Assembly (NCBI RefSeq): GCF_001436415.1
Contig: NZ_AYZB01000002.1
Span: 1-64,000 of the forward strand
DNA length: 64,000 bases
Direction: 5' to 3'
Origin: Latilactobacillus graminis DSM 20719
GTDB lineage: Bacteria > Bacillota > Bacilli > Lactobacillales > Lactobacillaceae
Shown: piece by piece, positions 55,839 to 64,000 of the stretch
How the letters are laid out: every line of letters begins with the position of its first letter
Numbering within the stretch: position 1 is the stretch's first letter
Notes under the pieces: generated by a model
Databases searched by the model: none
Told to the model about the DNA's origin: nothing
The model's input: only the letters and a program-made list of their open reading frames with translations
Made by a program: the position numbers and the translations under genes

Positions 55839-56555
55839 ATGGTTAAGTATCTATACGTTGAAATTGCAGGGGCCTTACGAGATGACATTCAAAAAGGAGT
55901 CTATGAGATCCATCAAAAATTACCATCTGAAACGGATTTAGCCAATCATTTTTCAACGACGCGTCTAACAATTCGCAAAGCAATTGATCTACTGGTTAAA
56001 CAACAAGTCGTGGTACGCGATCGGAATCGTGGCACCTATGTGCTCGCAACACAAAGTAAAATTTCGAGTGGTTCATCTGGTTTAGTTGGATTTACCGAAG
56101 CAGCTAAGCAATTTCAATTGGATGTCAGCACGCGGGTGTTAGATTTACGCCGGACAATCGTTTATCCGGACTATGTGGCCTCCAAGTTAGATTTAGCGCC
56201 ACAAGAGCCAGTCTGGCAGATTGAACGTTTGCGAATGACGGACGGCGAAGCGATGACCCATGAACAAATTTATCTCAAACAAAAAATTCTACCAGAATTA
56301 ACGGCCCACGAAGCACAAGGGTCACTCTACCGCTTGATTGAGCAAACAGTTCCAATCGGCTATGCCAATCAAGAACTCGAAGCAGTCGTATTGGAAAAAG
56401 GCTTAAGTGACTTACTTGAGACCGCTCCGGGGCAGCCTGCTTTTCTAGCCCACACGGTTGCGTATTCAATGGACGGTTATCCAATTCTTTATGATAACTC
56501 GCATTATCGTGCGGATAAATACACGTTCCACAACATCTTGCAACGTGAACATTAA
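55839..56555 (+). CDS. GntR-family (HutC) regulator of the operon
   Basis: A 238-residue regulator: N-terminal winged helix (LPSETDLANHFSTTRLTIRKAIDLLV, RNRGTYVL) and C-terminal UTRA domain (about 80-235; VWQIERLRMTDGEAMTHEQIY). It lies 13 bp after the amidase gene and 14 bp before the GrdB-like gene. The GTATATAC palindrome at the operon promoter is the type bound by this subfamily, so autoregulation is likely. UTRA domains usually bind phosphosugars, consistent with the PTS gene downstream. Confidence 0.9.
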   Translation: MVKYLYVEIAGALRDDIQKGVYEIHQKLPSETDLANHFSTTRLTIRKAIDLLVKQQVVVRDRNRGTYVLATQSKISSGSSGLVGFTEAAKQFQLDVSTRVLDLRRTIVYPDYVASKLDLAPQEPVWQIERLRMTDGEAMTHEQIYLKQKILPELTAHEAQGSLYRLIEQTVPIGYANQELEAVVLEKGLSDLLETAPGQPAFLAHTVAYSMDGYPILYDNSHYRADKYTFHNILQREH

Positions 56556-56569
56556 AAGGAGGTTTTTAA

Positions 56570-57094
56570 ATGAAAGTGATTGTCTTATTGGACCAAATCC
56601 AAGCTGGTTTAGGTGGTAAGGAAAAAGGGGATACCCCTTTAGGTGGAAAAAAATTAGCGATGGGCGCTGCGGATACCCTTGATAAGGTTTTAAAGAAAAT
56701 GGACTCTGAAATTATTGGAACCTTTTATTGCGGTACTGATTATTATCAGGCGAACAAAGCCGAAGTGAATCGGAAAGTTGCTAAGATGAGTCAGAAAATG
56801 GGCGCAGACGTTGTGATTGCGGGACCGACCTATGATTATCCGGACTTTTCGACGATGGCATGTGAATTAGCAGCCACCATTCAAAAAGAAACAACGATTC
56901 CGGTAGTTGGACTGACAGCAATCGAAAAGAATGCTGATTTAATTCAACAGTATCAAGATCAAATAACGATTGTGAAGATGCCTAAAAAGGGTGGTACCGG
57001 TCTTTCAGATTCAATCGACCACGCATTGCGGTTATGTAAAATGAAGGTTGAAGGCGCTGATTTTACTGATTTTATTAACCAATATTGTTATTAA
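56570..57094 (+). CDS. Short GrdB-like protein
   Basis: A 174-residue protein related to the N-terminal half of glycine/sarcosine/betaine reductase component B (GrdB, about 430 residues). Shared blocks are QAGLGGKEKGDTPL (GrdB: GIGGEEKAD), TFYCGTDYYQAN, and VIAGPTYDYPDFSTMACELA (GrdB: AGPAFNAGRYG-ACG). The C-terminal half, with the UxxCxxC selenocysteine site, is absent, and no thioredoxin or GrdA/GrdC partners lie nearby. A Cys remains in CGTDYY and in MACELA. Function is unknown. Its position between regulator and PTS permease suggests a role in processing the imported compound. Confidence 0.7.
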   Translation: MKVIVLLDQIQAGLGGKEKGDTPLGGKKLAMGAADTLDKVLKKMDSEIIGTFYCGTDYYQANKAEVNRKVAKMSQKMGADVVIAGPTYDYPDFSTMACELAATIQKETTIPVVGLTAIEKNADLIQQYQDQITIVKMPKKGGTGLSDSIDHALRLCKMKVEGADFTDFINQYCY

Positions 57095-57109
57095 AAGGAG
57101 GCAAAACCG

Positions 57110-58426
57110 ATGCAAAAGAAACTCGAACAGATTTTAATGCCGGTTGCGATTAAACTGGGGAATAATGTTGTACTCCGATCATTGCGGGATGGTTTCTTAA
57201 TCATTACGCCATTGATTATCGTAACATCGATTTTCTTACTGATTGGGAATTTTCCAATTCCTGGTTGGACTGAATTTTGGAGTGGTATTTTAGGGCCGCA
57301 CTGGACAGAATGGTTTAGTGCTGTTTCTAATTCAGTGTTTAGTTTTACAGGGTTGCTCGCTTGTTTTGGGATATCCTATGCCTATGGTAAAAACCGAGGG
57401 TTACAAGGGATTCATACCAGTGCAATTGCTATTATTTCATTTTTAATTTTGACACCGACTGTTGTCACCGTTGGTAAAAAATCAATCGGTGCAATTCAAA
57501 CAATGTATTTGGGACCTAACGGGATTTTCCTAGGGATTTTTATCGCATTGGTTAGTGTTGAAATTTATCGTTTTGCGATTAAACGCAACTGGCGAATTAA
57601 GATGCCCGATGGTGTGCCGCCTGCAGTTAGCGAATCATTCGATGCCTTACTACCGAGTGGTTTAGTGGTATTAGTTTTCTTTTTAATTCGGATTGGATTT
57701 AGTCTTTCAAGTTTTGAAACGGCCTACAACTTTATCTACACGTTACTGCAACAACCGTTAAAAGGTGCTGGCAACTCATTGCCATCTGTGTTGCTCTATA
57801 ACTTCATCGCGATGTTGCTTTGGTGTTTTGGGATCAATGGTCCAACAATCACCAACAGTGTATGGTCACCAATTTTCTTTGTCTTAACGCAAGATAACTT
57901 AACAGCGTTCCAGAAGCACATGCAGTTACCGCATATTTTTACTCAACAGTTCATTGACATTTTCACCACATACGGTGGCGGTGGGAGTACCCTCTCGTTA
58001 TTAATTGTGATGTTAACTGTCTGTAAATCAAAACGTGTCAAAGAATTGGGTAAGTTGGCAATTGTGCCCGGTATTTTCGGGATTAACGAACCGATTATCT
58101 TCGGTTTACCGGTTGTTTTAAATCCAATCATTGCTATTCCATTCATTATCGTACCGGTCTTAAATACGTTGATTTCTGGAATTGTATTCCAACTTGGATG
58201 GGTACCGTATACAAATGGCGTTATGTTGCCATGGACCACACCACCGATTATTTCTGGTTGGCTTTCAACTGGGAGTTGGACAGGATCTGTCCTCCAATTA
58301 TTTGAATTAGTGCTTGGGATTTTAATTTACTATCCATTTATCATGATGATTGATCGGCAATATTTGGCGGAAGAAGCCGAAGCGGCCGGTTTAGATGATG
58401 TTGATATTAATTTTGATGAAATTTAA
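57110..58426 (+). CDS. PTS EIIC component, lactose/cellobiose family
   Basis: A 438-residue EIIC permease with about 8-10 TM segments. NNVVLRSLRDGFLIITPLIIV at the N-terminus and FGINEPIIFGLPVVLNP in the C-terminal half are the family signatures. Family members import and, with EIIA and EIIB, phosphorylate beta-glucosides or chitobiose-like sugars. No EIIA or EIIB gene is present in the operon, so it must borrow them from elsewhere. It starts 15 bp after the GrdB-like gene with AAAAGGAGG. Substrate may be a glycosylated amino acid, inferred from neighbours. Confidence 0.9.
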   Translation: MQKKLEQILMPVAIKLGNNVVLRSLRDGFLIITPLIIVTSIFLLIGNFPIPGWTEFWSGILGPHWTEWFSAVSNSVFSFTGLLACFGISYAYGKNRGLQGIHTSAIAIISFLILTPTVVTVGKKSIGAIQTMYLGPNGIFLGIFIALVSVEIYRFAIKRNWRIKMPDGVPPAVSESFDALLPSGLVVLVFFLIRIGFSLSSFETAYNFIYTLLQQPLKGAGNSLPSVLLYNFIAMLLWCFGINGPTITNSVWSPIFFVLTQDNLTAFQKHMQLPHIFTQQFIDIFTTYGGGGSTLSLLIVMLTVCKSKRVKELGKLAIVPGIFGINEPIIFGLPVVLNPIIAIPFIIVPVLNTLISGIVFQLGWVPYTNGVMLPWTTPPIISGWLSTGSWTGSVLQLFELVLGILIYYPFIMMIDRQYLAEEAEAAGLDDVDINFDEI

Positions 58427-58444
58427 TAGAAAGAAGCCATTCTT

Positions 58445-59767
58445 GTGAAACCAATCAGAGCAGATTTTAAAGCGTTATTTGAAGCACATGCTGATGAGTT
58501 TTTAGCGGACTTACGGCAAGTGTTGCGTGTGCCGAGTGTGCGTGGTCCGCAAACATATGCAGCACCATTTGGAATTGGACCCAAACGTGCATTGGAAACC
58601 GTGTTGGCGATTGCTGATCGCATGGGCTTTAGGACGGGGCAAGTCGGCAATTGTGTTGGCTGGGCAGAATACGGACCGGATGCAACGCAAGCACCGACGT
58701 ATTTTGGGGTTCTCGGTCATTTAGATGTCGTGGATGTCGAAGATGATTGGCATTATCCACCGTATGACCTAACGCAAGTGGATGACTTGTTATATGGGCG
58801 CGGCGTTTTGGATAATAAAGGGCCACTTTTATCCACCTTGTTTGCACTGTATTTGATTAAGACACAAAAAATAGCCTTTGAGCAACGCGTGCGGATTATT
58901 TTTGGTACCGATGAGGAATCAGGAAGTCAGGATATTCCAATTTATTTGGCGGAACATGCCGCACCATATGCCGGATTCACGCCTGATTGCAAATTCCCGG
59001 CTGTCTATGGTGAACGCGGGTTATTAGATGTCCAATTAGCGCTGTCGATTACGGATGGCTCTGATCAGCAAATTACGACGATTGAAGGTCAGTTTGCTAA
59101 AAGTTATCTTCCGGATCATGCGCAGCTGATTTTGGCCGATGGCACCGTGAGAACTTATCACGGTAAAAAAGCACCAAGCAATGCCCCTGAAATGGCGGAT
59201 AACGTATTACCGAAATTAGTCGCCGATGCAAGTCAATTAACCGGTCAAACGGGCCAATTTTATCAATGGGTGACCGCTAAAATCGGGACGCAGTCAACTG
59301 GGGAAAACTTGGGGATTAATTATCAAGATGAGGCATCAGGAGCGTTACAACTTGCTTTTTATGGGGTATCGATTGAAGCCCACCTGTTAAGGGTGCATCT
59401 GACATGTCGTTATCCAATCTCAGTGACGGAAGATCAATTGTTAACTGGGATTAAAGCTGCCATGTTGCCAGGGATGACGTTGACGGTTAAACGGCGTTAT
59501 CCATCGCAAGTCACTGATCCGACATTGCCATTTATTCAACAACTCTCTGCAATTTATGCGGCAGATACTGGTTTGGACGGCTCGCCGGTCACAACAACGG
59601 GCGTGACTTATGCCCGCGCGTTACCGAATATCATCGCGTTTGGCCCATCATTTCCAGGTCAAAAGGGGATTGCGCATAAAGGGGATGAATGGCTTCAATT
59701 CAGTGACTGGCAAATGATGATGCAGATTTATTATGATAGCTTGCTCGCAATCGGCGCTGGTAAATAA
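58445..59767 (+). CDS. M20-family metallopeptidase (PepV-like)
   Basis: A 440-residue di-zinc peptidase. Metal and catalytic residues are visible: GHLDVVDVEDDWHYPPY (His, Asp), YGRGVLDNKGPLL (bridging Asp), FGTDEESGSQDI (catalytic Glu and metal Glu), and the C-terminal GPSFPGQKGIAHKGDEWL (His). Inserted dimerisation or lid domain at about 190-330. The PepV type cleaves unblocked dipeptides, including beta-Ala-His in some. GTG start with AAAGAAG. Last gene of the operon, 18 bp after EIIC. It may release the amino acid part of the imported substrate. Confidence 0.9.
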   Translation: MKPIRADFKALFEAHADEFLADLRQVLRVPSVRGPQTYAAPFGIGPKRALETVLAIADRMGFRTGQVGNCVGWAEYGPDATQAPTYFGVLGHLDVVDVEDDWHYPPYDLTQVDDLLYGRGVLDNKGPLLSTLFALYLIKTQKIAFEQRVRIIFGTDEESGSQDIPIYLAEHAAPYAGFTPDCKFPAVYGERGLLDVQLALSITDGSDQQITTIEGQFAKSYLPDHAQLILADGTVRTYHGKKAPSNAPEMADNVLPKLVADASQLTGQTGQFYQWVTAKIGTQSTGENLGINYQDEASGALQLAFYGVSIEAHLLRVHLTCRYPISVTEDQLLTGIKAAMLPGMTLTVKRRYPSQVTDPTLPFIQQLSAIYAADTGLDGSPVTTTGVTYARALPNIIAFGPSFPGQKGIAHKGDEWLQFSDWQMMMQIYYDSLLAIGAGK

Positions 59768-59777
59768 AAAAGAGTAT

Positions 59778-59827
59778 GCTATAAGTCGGGATATCCTGAG
59801 GATTAACCGCAAGGGTATGACTTATAA
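59778..59827. repeat. Imperfect inverted repeat after the operon
   Basis: CTATAAGTC (from 59779) and GACTTATA (59819-59826) pair, with partial inner pairing (GGGATATCC with AGGGTA). It has no T-run and lies ahead of the strong terminator at 59857-59905. Its role is unclear. Confidence 0.35.
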
Positions 59828-59856
59828 AATACGTTTAGACTACTAAAGTTCTAATA

Positions 59857-59905
59857 TCAAAAAAGGGGGTGAGACAAAATTTACTTTTGTCTCACCCCCT
59901 TTTGT
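59857..59905. terminator. Bidirectional terminator
   Basis: AAAAGGGGGTGAGACAAAA and TTTTGTCTCACCCCCTTTT form a perfect 19-bp stem with a TTTAC loop. It serves the M20 peptidase operon (+) and the first pepC gene (-). Confidence 0.95.
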
Positions 59906-59908
59906 CGT

Positions 59909-61255
59909 TTAGCGACTTGCTAACGCGCCCATTGGATCCCATGGTGCGAGAACGGTTGGGTGATCGTATTCTTCTGTTTCAATGCGTTTCATTTCATCCG
60001 TTAAGAACCGTTTGTTGATCACGATTTGATAAACAAATTCGTCAAACCAACTATCACTCATCACAAAGTAACCTTTGGTCCCAACTTTGTCGCCCCATGA
60101 GTTTTCAACCTTCCATTTGGTTGGTTGACCATCGACAAGGTCGACGCCAGTGATGACCATCGCATGGGTCATGAGGCTTTCACCATAATCAAGGCGTTCA
60201 CCTTTAGAAATTGAGAGGTCCATCCCGAGCATGTCCGCTTTTTGATAAATCTCAATGTCCATGATGCCGAGTTTGCGATCGGATGATTGCCCCACATCGC
60301 TACCGAACCAAACGGATTCACCAGCTTGGAGTTGTTTAATCGCGAGTTGTTTGAAAGTGTTGATATCGAGGTTTAAATGCCGGACTTCGCGGCCGCCAAC
60401 CACGTTGCCCAACATTTCAACGCTGTATAAGTGGTTGTAAGGTTTGTCGGCGGTTGGTGAGTTAATCAATGAAACGTAATCTTCAAGGTTCCAGCCAACG
60501 TATTTTTGATAGAAAGTTTGTGGTGTCAGGCCTTTTTCAATATGGTAGTTATGCTCATCGTCGCGGTATTCAAAGTCGAATTCAACGGGTGGTTCGCCCA
60601 ATGCATAAACGAGCATTCGGTAAACTTCGGTTAACATCGCGTCTTTTTTAGCTTGGATATCGGCTTCACTGAAACCATCGGCCACTAGTTGCCGTAATGT
60701 GACAGCATCTTTGCGGAGTTTAAGATTCAAAACACCATTGAGTTCACTCGATTTTTCACTGTTGTAAGTTTCGGGCATCACGGATTTGGGTACGATGCCG
60801 TATTTTTCGATGAGGGCGCATAACATGTCCCATTGACCGCCATCTTGTTGTGGGGTAGCCATTAAGAAGTCGACTTTTCGGTCGCCAATTGGTTGGTTCG
60901 CAGTCTTCAAGACGTTTTCATAGAAGTAATTTGATTTTTCGAATTTATCCCAGAAGTTGGTGTAATTTTGAGATAACTCGAAATCCTTAATTTTGAATTG
61001 CGCTTGAAGGCTGTGGCGCATGGTATTTAATGCGGCGAACATCCAGCAGCGACCAGATTGCTTTTGATTTGAAACGGCACCAGTGTCTAAATCGATTGAA
61101 AAAACGGGTGTCATTTTAGCTTTTGACTCGGTGTTAGCACTTGTGGTTAAAAAACCGTTGTTCATAATTGCGTTTTTAATCGTATTGGATTGCGGTGTTG
61201 CCTTGAAATCGGCTTTGAATTGTTGAATATCTTTTGCTGTAATAGGTTGAACCAT
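59909..61255 (-). CDS. pepC: Aminopeptidase C (bleomycin hydrolase family)
   Basis: A 448-residue C1B cysteine aminopeptidase that removes N-terminal residues from peptides in the cytoplasm. The active site is complete: Cys in QSGRCWMFAALNTMRH, His in YGESLMTHAMVITGVDL and Asn in KWKVENSWGDKVG. The C-terminus ends at DPMGALASR. GAGGAGG precedes the ATG. A 440-residue paralogue lies upstream on the same strand, separated by 300 bp that hold a 131-bp inverted-repeat element. Confidence 0.96.
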   Translation of the reverse strand: MVQPITAKDIQQFKADFKATPQSNTIKNAIMNNGFLTTSANTESKAKMTPVFSIDLDTGAVSNQKQSGRCWMFAALNTMRHSLQAQFKIKDFELSQNYTNFWDKFEKSNYFYENVLKTANQPIGDRKVDFLMATPQQDGGQWDMLCALIEKYGIVPKSVMPETYNSEKSSELNGVLNLKLRKDAVTLRQLVADGFSEADIQAKKDAMLTEVYRMLVYALGEPPVEFDFEYRDDEHNYHIEKGLTPQTFYQKYVGWNLEDYVSLINSPTADKPYNHLYSVEMLGNVVGGREVRHLNLDINTFKQLAIKQLQAGESVWFGSDVGQSSDRKLGIMDIEIYQKADMLGMDLSISKGERLDYGESLMTHAMVITGVDLVDGQPTKWKVENSWGDKVGTKGYFVMSDSWFDEFVYQIVINKRFLTDEMKRIETEEYDHPTVLAPWDPMGALASR

Positions 61256-61322
61256 GTGAAAAACCTCCTCTGGAATTTGATGGGTTAAATTAAATTACCC
61301 GGTTTGAATGGCGTTATTTTTT

Positions 61323-61453
61323 TGAAACGTGCTTTTTGAAACTGACTCTTGTGCTTAACTACATTTGTCAAATCAGCGATTGCGTCGCTAATTCGCCAAA
61401 TTAGGTTAATGCTCAGAGTCAACCCGTTTCAAATGCACTCTAAACGTGTTTCA
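61323..61453. repeat. 131-bp nested inverted-repeat element (MITE-like or structured RNA)
   Basis: The ends are approximate inverted repeats (TGAAACGTG at 61323 and ACGTGTTTCA ending 61453). Inside, GACTCT (61344-61349) pairs with AGAGTC (61415-61420), GCTTAAC with GTTAATGC, ACATTTG with CAAATTA, and AGCGA (61375-61379) with TCGCT (61385-61389) at the tip. The whole segment can fold into one long interrupted hairpin. It fills the gap between the two pepC genes, along with nothing else that I recognise in 61256-61556. Confidence 0.55.
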
Positions 61454-61556
61454 GCAGGCATATTTCTGCGGTTAGCTACGTTCGGAAAACGATCAACAAG
61501 TTGGTCATTCACCAGACTAGGCTAGTCCGCGAAATATAACCGCCTGTTGTCGCACT

Positions 61557-62879
61557 CTATTGTAGTGCGTCCCATGGATCTAGTTTGATTGGGATTTGTG
61601 TGAGTGCGGCCTGTTCTTCTTTTGTGAGGTAGGCTTTTTTAACAATCACTTCGTAAACGTAGTCGTCAAACCAAGCATCACTCATGCTGAAATAACCTTT
61701 TGTACCGACTTTGTCACTCCATGTGTTTTCGACTTTCCATTTCGTTGGTTGGTCGTTCACAAGATCGACCCCAGTAAAGGTCATCGCGTGGGAAACAACA
61801 CCTTGCCGGTAATCGAGCCGTTGGTCTTTGGGCATCGTTAAATCAAAACCGAAGAGTCCAGAATAGTCGTAAAGGTTGCGATCAAGCCAGCCTTTTTGTC
61901 GATCCATATCAGCTAGTACGTCATTACCAAACCAGATTGTTTCACCGTTTTGTAAAGATTGGATAGCCAGTTTCTTCAAACGGTCAGGTGGCAAGTTTAA
62001 GAGACGCATCGGGTGGCCTTCGACTACCGTGTTTTGCGATGCTAAACTGTAGAGTTGGTTGTATTGTTTATTTGCCTGTGGGCTGCTGACGACTGTGATG
62101 TAGTCGTCGAAGTTGCGGTTGAGATATTTTTGATAGAAACTTTTTGGTGTTAAACCGCGATCTTCGTGATAGTTCTGATTATCGTCGCGATAGGCGAAAT
62201 CAAATGTTTCCACGGGTTCGCCGAATGCGTAGACGCATAGCCGATAGATTTCGCTCAAGAAACCAGTCCGCGTTTCACTGATGAGTTCTTCGCTAGCGTT
62301 GTCAGCAACGAGTTGCCGTAATTGAATCGCATCTTTGCGTAGTTTCAAATTAAGCGTGCCGTTGAATTCAGTTGTTAAGTCACTGTTATAAGTTTCGGGC
62401 ATAACCGACTTGGGCACAGCGCCGTATTTTTGAATTAAAGCCACCGCATTGTCCCATTGGCCACCATCAAAATCGGGACCAGCGAGGGTAAAGGCGACTT
62501 CGCGATCGGTAATCGGCTTGTCGGCAGTTTGTAAAATCTTTTCATAAAAGAGGTTCGCCTTTTCGATGCGATCCCAGAAAGATAGATAATTTTGGGAGAG
62601 TTCGAAATTTTTAACGTGATATTTCTGCTCGAAATCGTGGCGTAATGTATTTAGAGTGGCAAATAACCAGCACCGCCCACTCTTTTTTTGAAAGCTGACA
62701 TCACCAGTCGGGAGGTCGATTGAGTAGGTTGGATCAAGGGTGACGGCAGCATCGGGGCGTTGACTAACGGCGTTAATGCCATTCGTCATCACAGCATTTT
62801 TAAGCGTCGTTGCTTGTGGCACGCCAGCTAAAGCGGTCCGCATCTTGATTAAATTATCATGTGTAATTTCTTGGGTCAT
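61557..62879 (-). CDS. pepC: Second aminopeptidase C paralogue
   Basis: A 440-residue paralogue of the adjacent PepC. Catalytic motifs are intact: QKKSGRCWLFATLNTLRHD (Cys), YRQGVVSHAMTFTGVDLV (His) and KWKVENTWSDKVGTKGYF (Asn). The two are clearly related along their length but diverged in many positions, so this is an old duplication. It ends in LDPWDALQ, a shorter C-terminus than its neighbour. AAGGAG precedes the ATG. Both genes are on the minus strand. Confidence 0.95.
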   Translation of the reverse strand: MTQEITHDNLIKMRTALAGVPQATTLKNAVMTNGINAVSQRPDAAVTLDPTYSIDLPTGDVSFQKKSGRCWLFATLNTLRHDFEQKYHVKNFELSQNYLSFWDRIEKANLFYEKILQTADKPITDREVAFTLAGPDFDGGQWDNAVALIQKYGAVPKSVMPETYNSDLTTEFNGTLNLKLRKDAIQLRQLVADNASEELISETRTGFLSEIYRLCVYAFGEPVETFDFAYRDDNQNYHEDRGLTPKSFYQKYLNRNFDDYITVVSSPQANKQYNQLYSLASQNTVVEGHPMRLLNLPPDRLKKLAIQSLQNGETIWFGNDVLADMDRQKGWLDRNLYDYSGLFGFDLTMPKDQRLDYRQGVVSHAMTFTGVDLVNDQPTKWKVENTWSDKVGTKGYFSMSDAWFDDYVYEVIVKKAYLTKEEQAALTQIPIKLDPWDALQ

Positions 62880-63071
62880 CTAATCACTCCTTAATTTTTG
62901 GATTAGTTTAATTCTAGTTGATTAGATGGGAGATGTAAACCGAATAACGGTGATAATTCTAAAAGAATGGTGATTGATAAATGTGAAAGAAAACGATTTA
63001 TATGAGAGTGCGTGATGTAAAAAAACGAACCGCTGAGGGTTCGTTTTGGAACGTGTTTTTGCCGATATAGC

Positions 63072-63755
63072 CTAGTTTGCTGTTAAAATCTTCACGCCTT
63101 CTGGTGCGCCAACCACGACTTGGTCGACGATGTCTAGGAATAAACCATGTTCAATGACGCCGACTTGTTCGCTGAGCCATGATGCAAGTAGGTGGGGATG
63201 TTGGACTTGGTTGAGATGTAAATCGATGACGTAGTTTTTAGAATCAGTCAAGACGAGTTGGCCGTCTTCTGTCATCCGAAATTCTGGGTTTAAGCCTTCT
63301 TTAGTCATTTTGTTGAAAACTTGTTGGCTACCAAATGGAATCACCTCGACTGGTAGTGGGAAGCGACCGATTGTATCGACGACTTTTGCTTGATCGACAA
63401 TCCAAATATTGCGGGTTGATGTGGTTGCGACTAATTTTTCGAATAAATGGGCAGCGCCGCCGCCTTTAATCCCTTGGAAGTTGGCATCGACTTCATCGGC
63501 ACCGTCGATGGTTAAATCAATGTGGTCGACGTCATTGAGTGCTTTGACTGGAATCCCAAGTGACTTGGCTTGTTCTTCGGTGCGAATTGAGGTGCAGACA
63601 CACGTTAAGTTCAGGTGTTCTGCTTGCACGCGTTTGGCGAGGGCTTCTACCATGTAAACTACTGTTGAACCCGTTCCAAGTCCTAAAATCATATTATCTT
63701 CGACGAAATCCACTGAGCGTTCAGCCGCCATTTTTTTCATTGCATTTTTATCCAT
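63072..63755 (-). CDS. rpiA: Ribose-5-phosphate isomerase A
   Basis: A 227-residue isomerase that interconverts ribose 5-phosphate and ribulose 5-phosphate, linking gluconate and nucleoside-derived pentose to phosphoketolase. Family blocks: [44 protein letters not shown] (catalytic Asp/Glu/Lys) and [13 protein letters not shown]. The TTG at 63758 is in frame, but ATG 63755 with AAAGGGGTG is the start. Monocistronic, with no clear terminator before pepC. Confidence 0.97.
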   Translation of the reverse strand: MDKNAMKKMAAERSVDFVEDNMILGLGTGSTVVYMVEALAKRVQAEHLNLTCVCTSIRTEEQAKSLGIPVKALNDVDHIDLTIDGADEVDANFQGIKGGGAAHLFEKLVATTSTRNIWIVDQAKVVDTIGRFPLPVEVIPFGSQQVFNKMTKEGLNPEFRMTEDGQLVLTDSKNYVIDLHLNQVQHPHLLASWLSEQVGVIEHGLFLDIVDQVVVGAPEGVKILTAN

Positions 63756-63936
63756 CAAGACACCCCTTTTGTATTAATAAATCCATTATACGAAAAAAAC
63801 GCTTTAATTGGGTGCTTTTTTGTTAAATTTTTAATTAAATCAGTCTTAGGCATTATTCACAGCCGCCGCGGTTTCATGGTATGATAGAGTGGTGTAAAAA
63901 GAACCCAAATGGGCAATAATATTAGGAGTTATAGGC

Positions 63937-64000
63937 ATGAAAAAACGCGGTTTTGAAATTGTGACCAAATACCAAGAGGCAGGATTGAGTTTACCGGTGC
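63937..64000 (+). CDS. dut: Start of a probable dUTP diphosphatase gene (partial)
   Basis: ATG 63937 with TTAGGAG upstream begins MKKRGFEIVTKYQEAGLSLP, which matches the N-terminus of the dUTPase-like proteins of lactobacilli. The gene is cut by the window's right edge. A TATGAT at 63880-63885 is the likely -10. Only 21 residues are visible, so the name is tentative. Confidence 0.55.
   Translation, partial: MKKRGFEIVTKYQEAGLSLPV

Overview
The window is about 64 kb of low-GC Firmicute chromosome. Gene content and protein sequences point to Latilactobacillus sakei or a close relative (L. curvatus group). The signs are a phosphoketolase gene (xpk), a gntZ-gntK-gntP gluconate operon, an aspartate racemase plus D-aspartate ligase pair (the L-Lys-D-Asp cross-bridge of this group), tandem pepC genes and remnants of IS3- and IS30-type elements. 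The species call is an inference from recognised genes, not from a database search.

Layout. 1-1.1 kb: a decayed IS3-type transposase and a frameshifted minus-strand gene. 1.2-9.7 kb: nucleoside hydrolase, aldo/keto reductase, BCCT transporter with a PadR regulator, a zinc-independent S14 protein, an MFS drug exporter behind a leader peptide and hairpin, a truncated nucleoside hydrolase abutting a permease remnant, and a tyrosine phosphatase. 9.7-23.3 kb: guaB, a VanRS-like two-component system with a D,D-carboxypeptidase, murE, a lipoprotein, a metal ABC transporter behind a Zur-type box, an IS30 remnant, pepF and an LCP protein. 23.5-33.5 kb: nucleoside transporter, then aspartate genes: T-box-controlled aspS, aspartate racemase, D-aspartate ligase, aspartate 4-decarboxylase and aspartate:alanine exchanger, and a GntR regulator. 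33.6-43.2 kb: xpk, gltX, an IS3 remnant and the gluconate locus with its RpiR regulator. 43.4-53.8 kb: mntH, an MgtC-like protein, guanine permease and deaminase, a YjeM-like transporter and a GbuABC-type betaine transporter. 53.8-64 kb: a prenyltransferase, a five-gene-plus-regulator catabolic operon, two pepC paralogues flanking a 131-bp inverted-repeat element, rpiA and the start of a probable dut.

How genes work together. The aspartate block links aspartate to tRNA charging, wall cross-bridging and proton-motive decarboxylation. Peptidases (PepF, two PepC, an M20 dipeptidase) and nucleoside/guanine functions fit a meat- or ferment-adapted lactic acid bacterium that salvages peptides and nucleosides. 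Gluconate enters by GntP, is phosphorylated by GntK, decarboxylated by GntZ, and the resulting pentose phosphate can feed phosphoketolase.

The best candidates for undescribed biology are two. (1) The operon at 54.8-59.8 kb combines a glycosylasparaginase-type amidase, a GntR/HutC regulator, a short GrdB-like protein, an orphan PTS EIIC and an M20 peptidase, with a TreR-like operator and a cre-like site at its promoter. (2) The MFS exporter at 6.2-7.5 kb has the full architecture of drug-inducible translational attenuation: a 14-codon leader followed at once by a perfect 10-bp stem enclosing the exporter's ribosome binding site and start codon.
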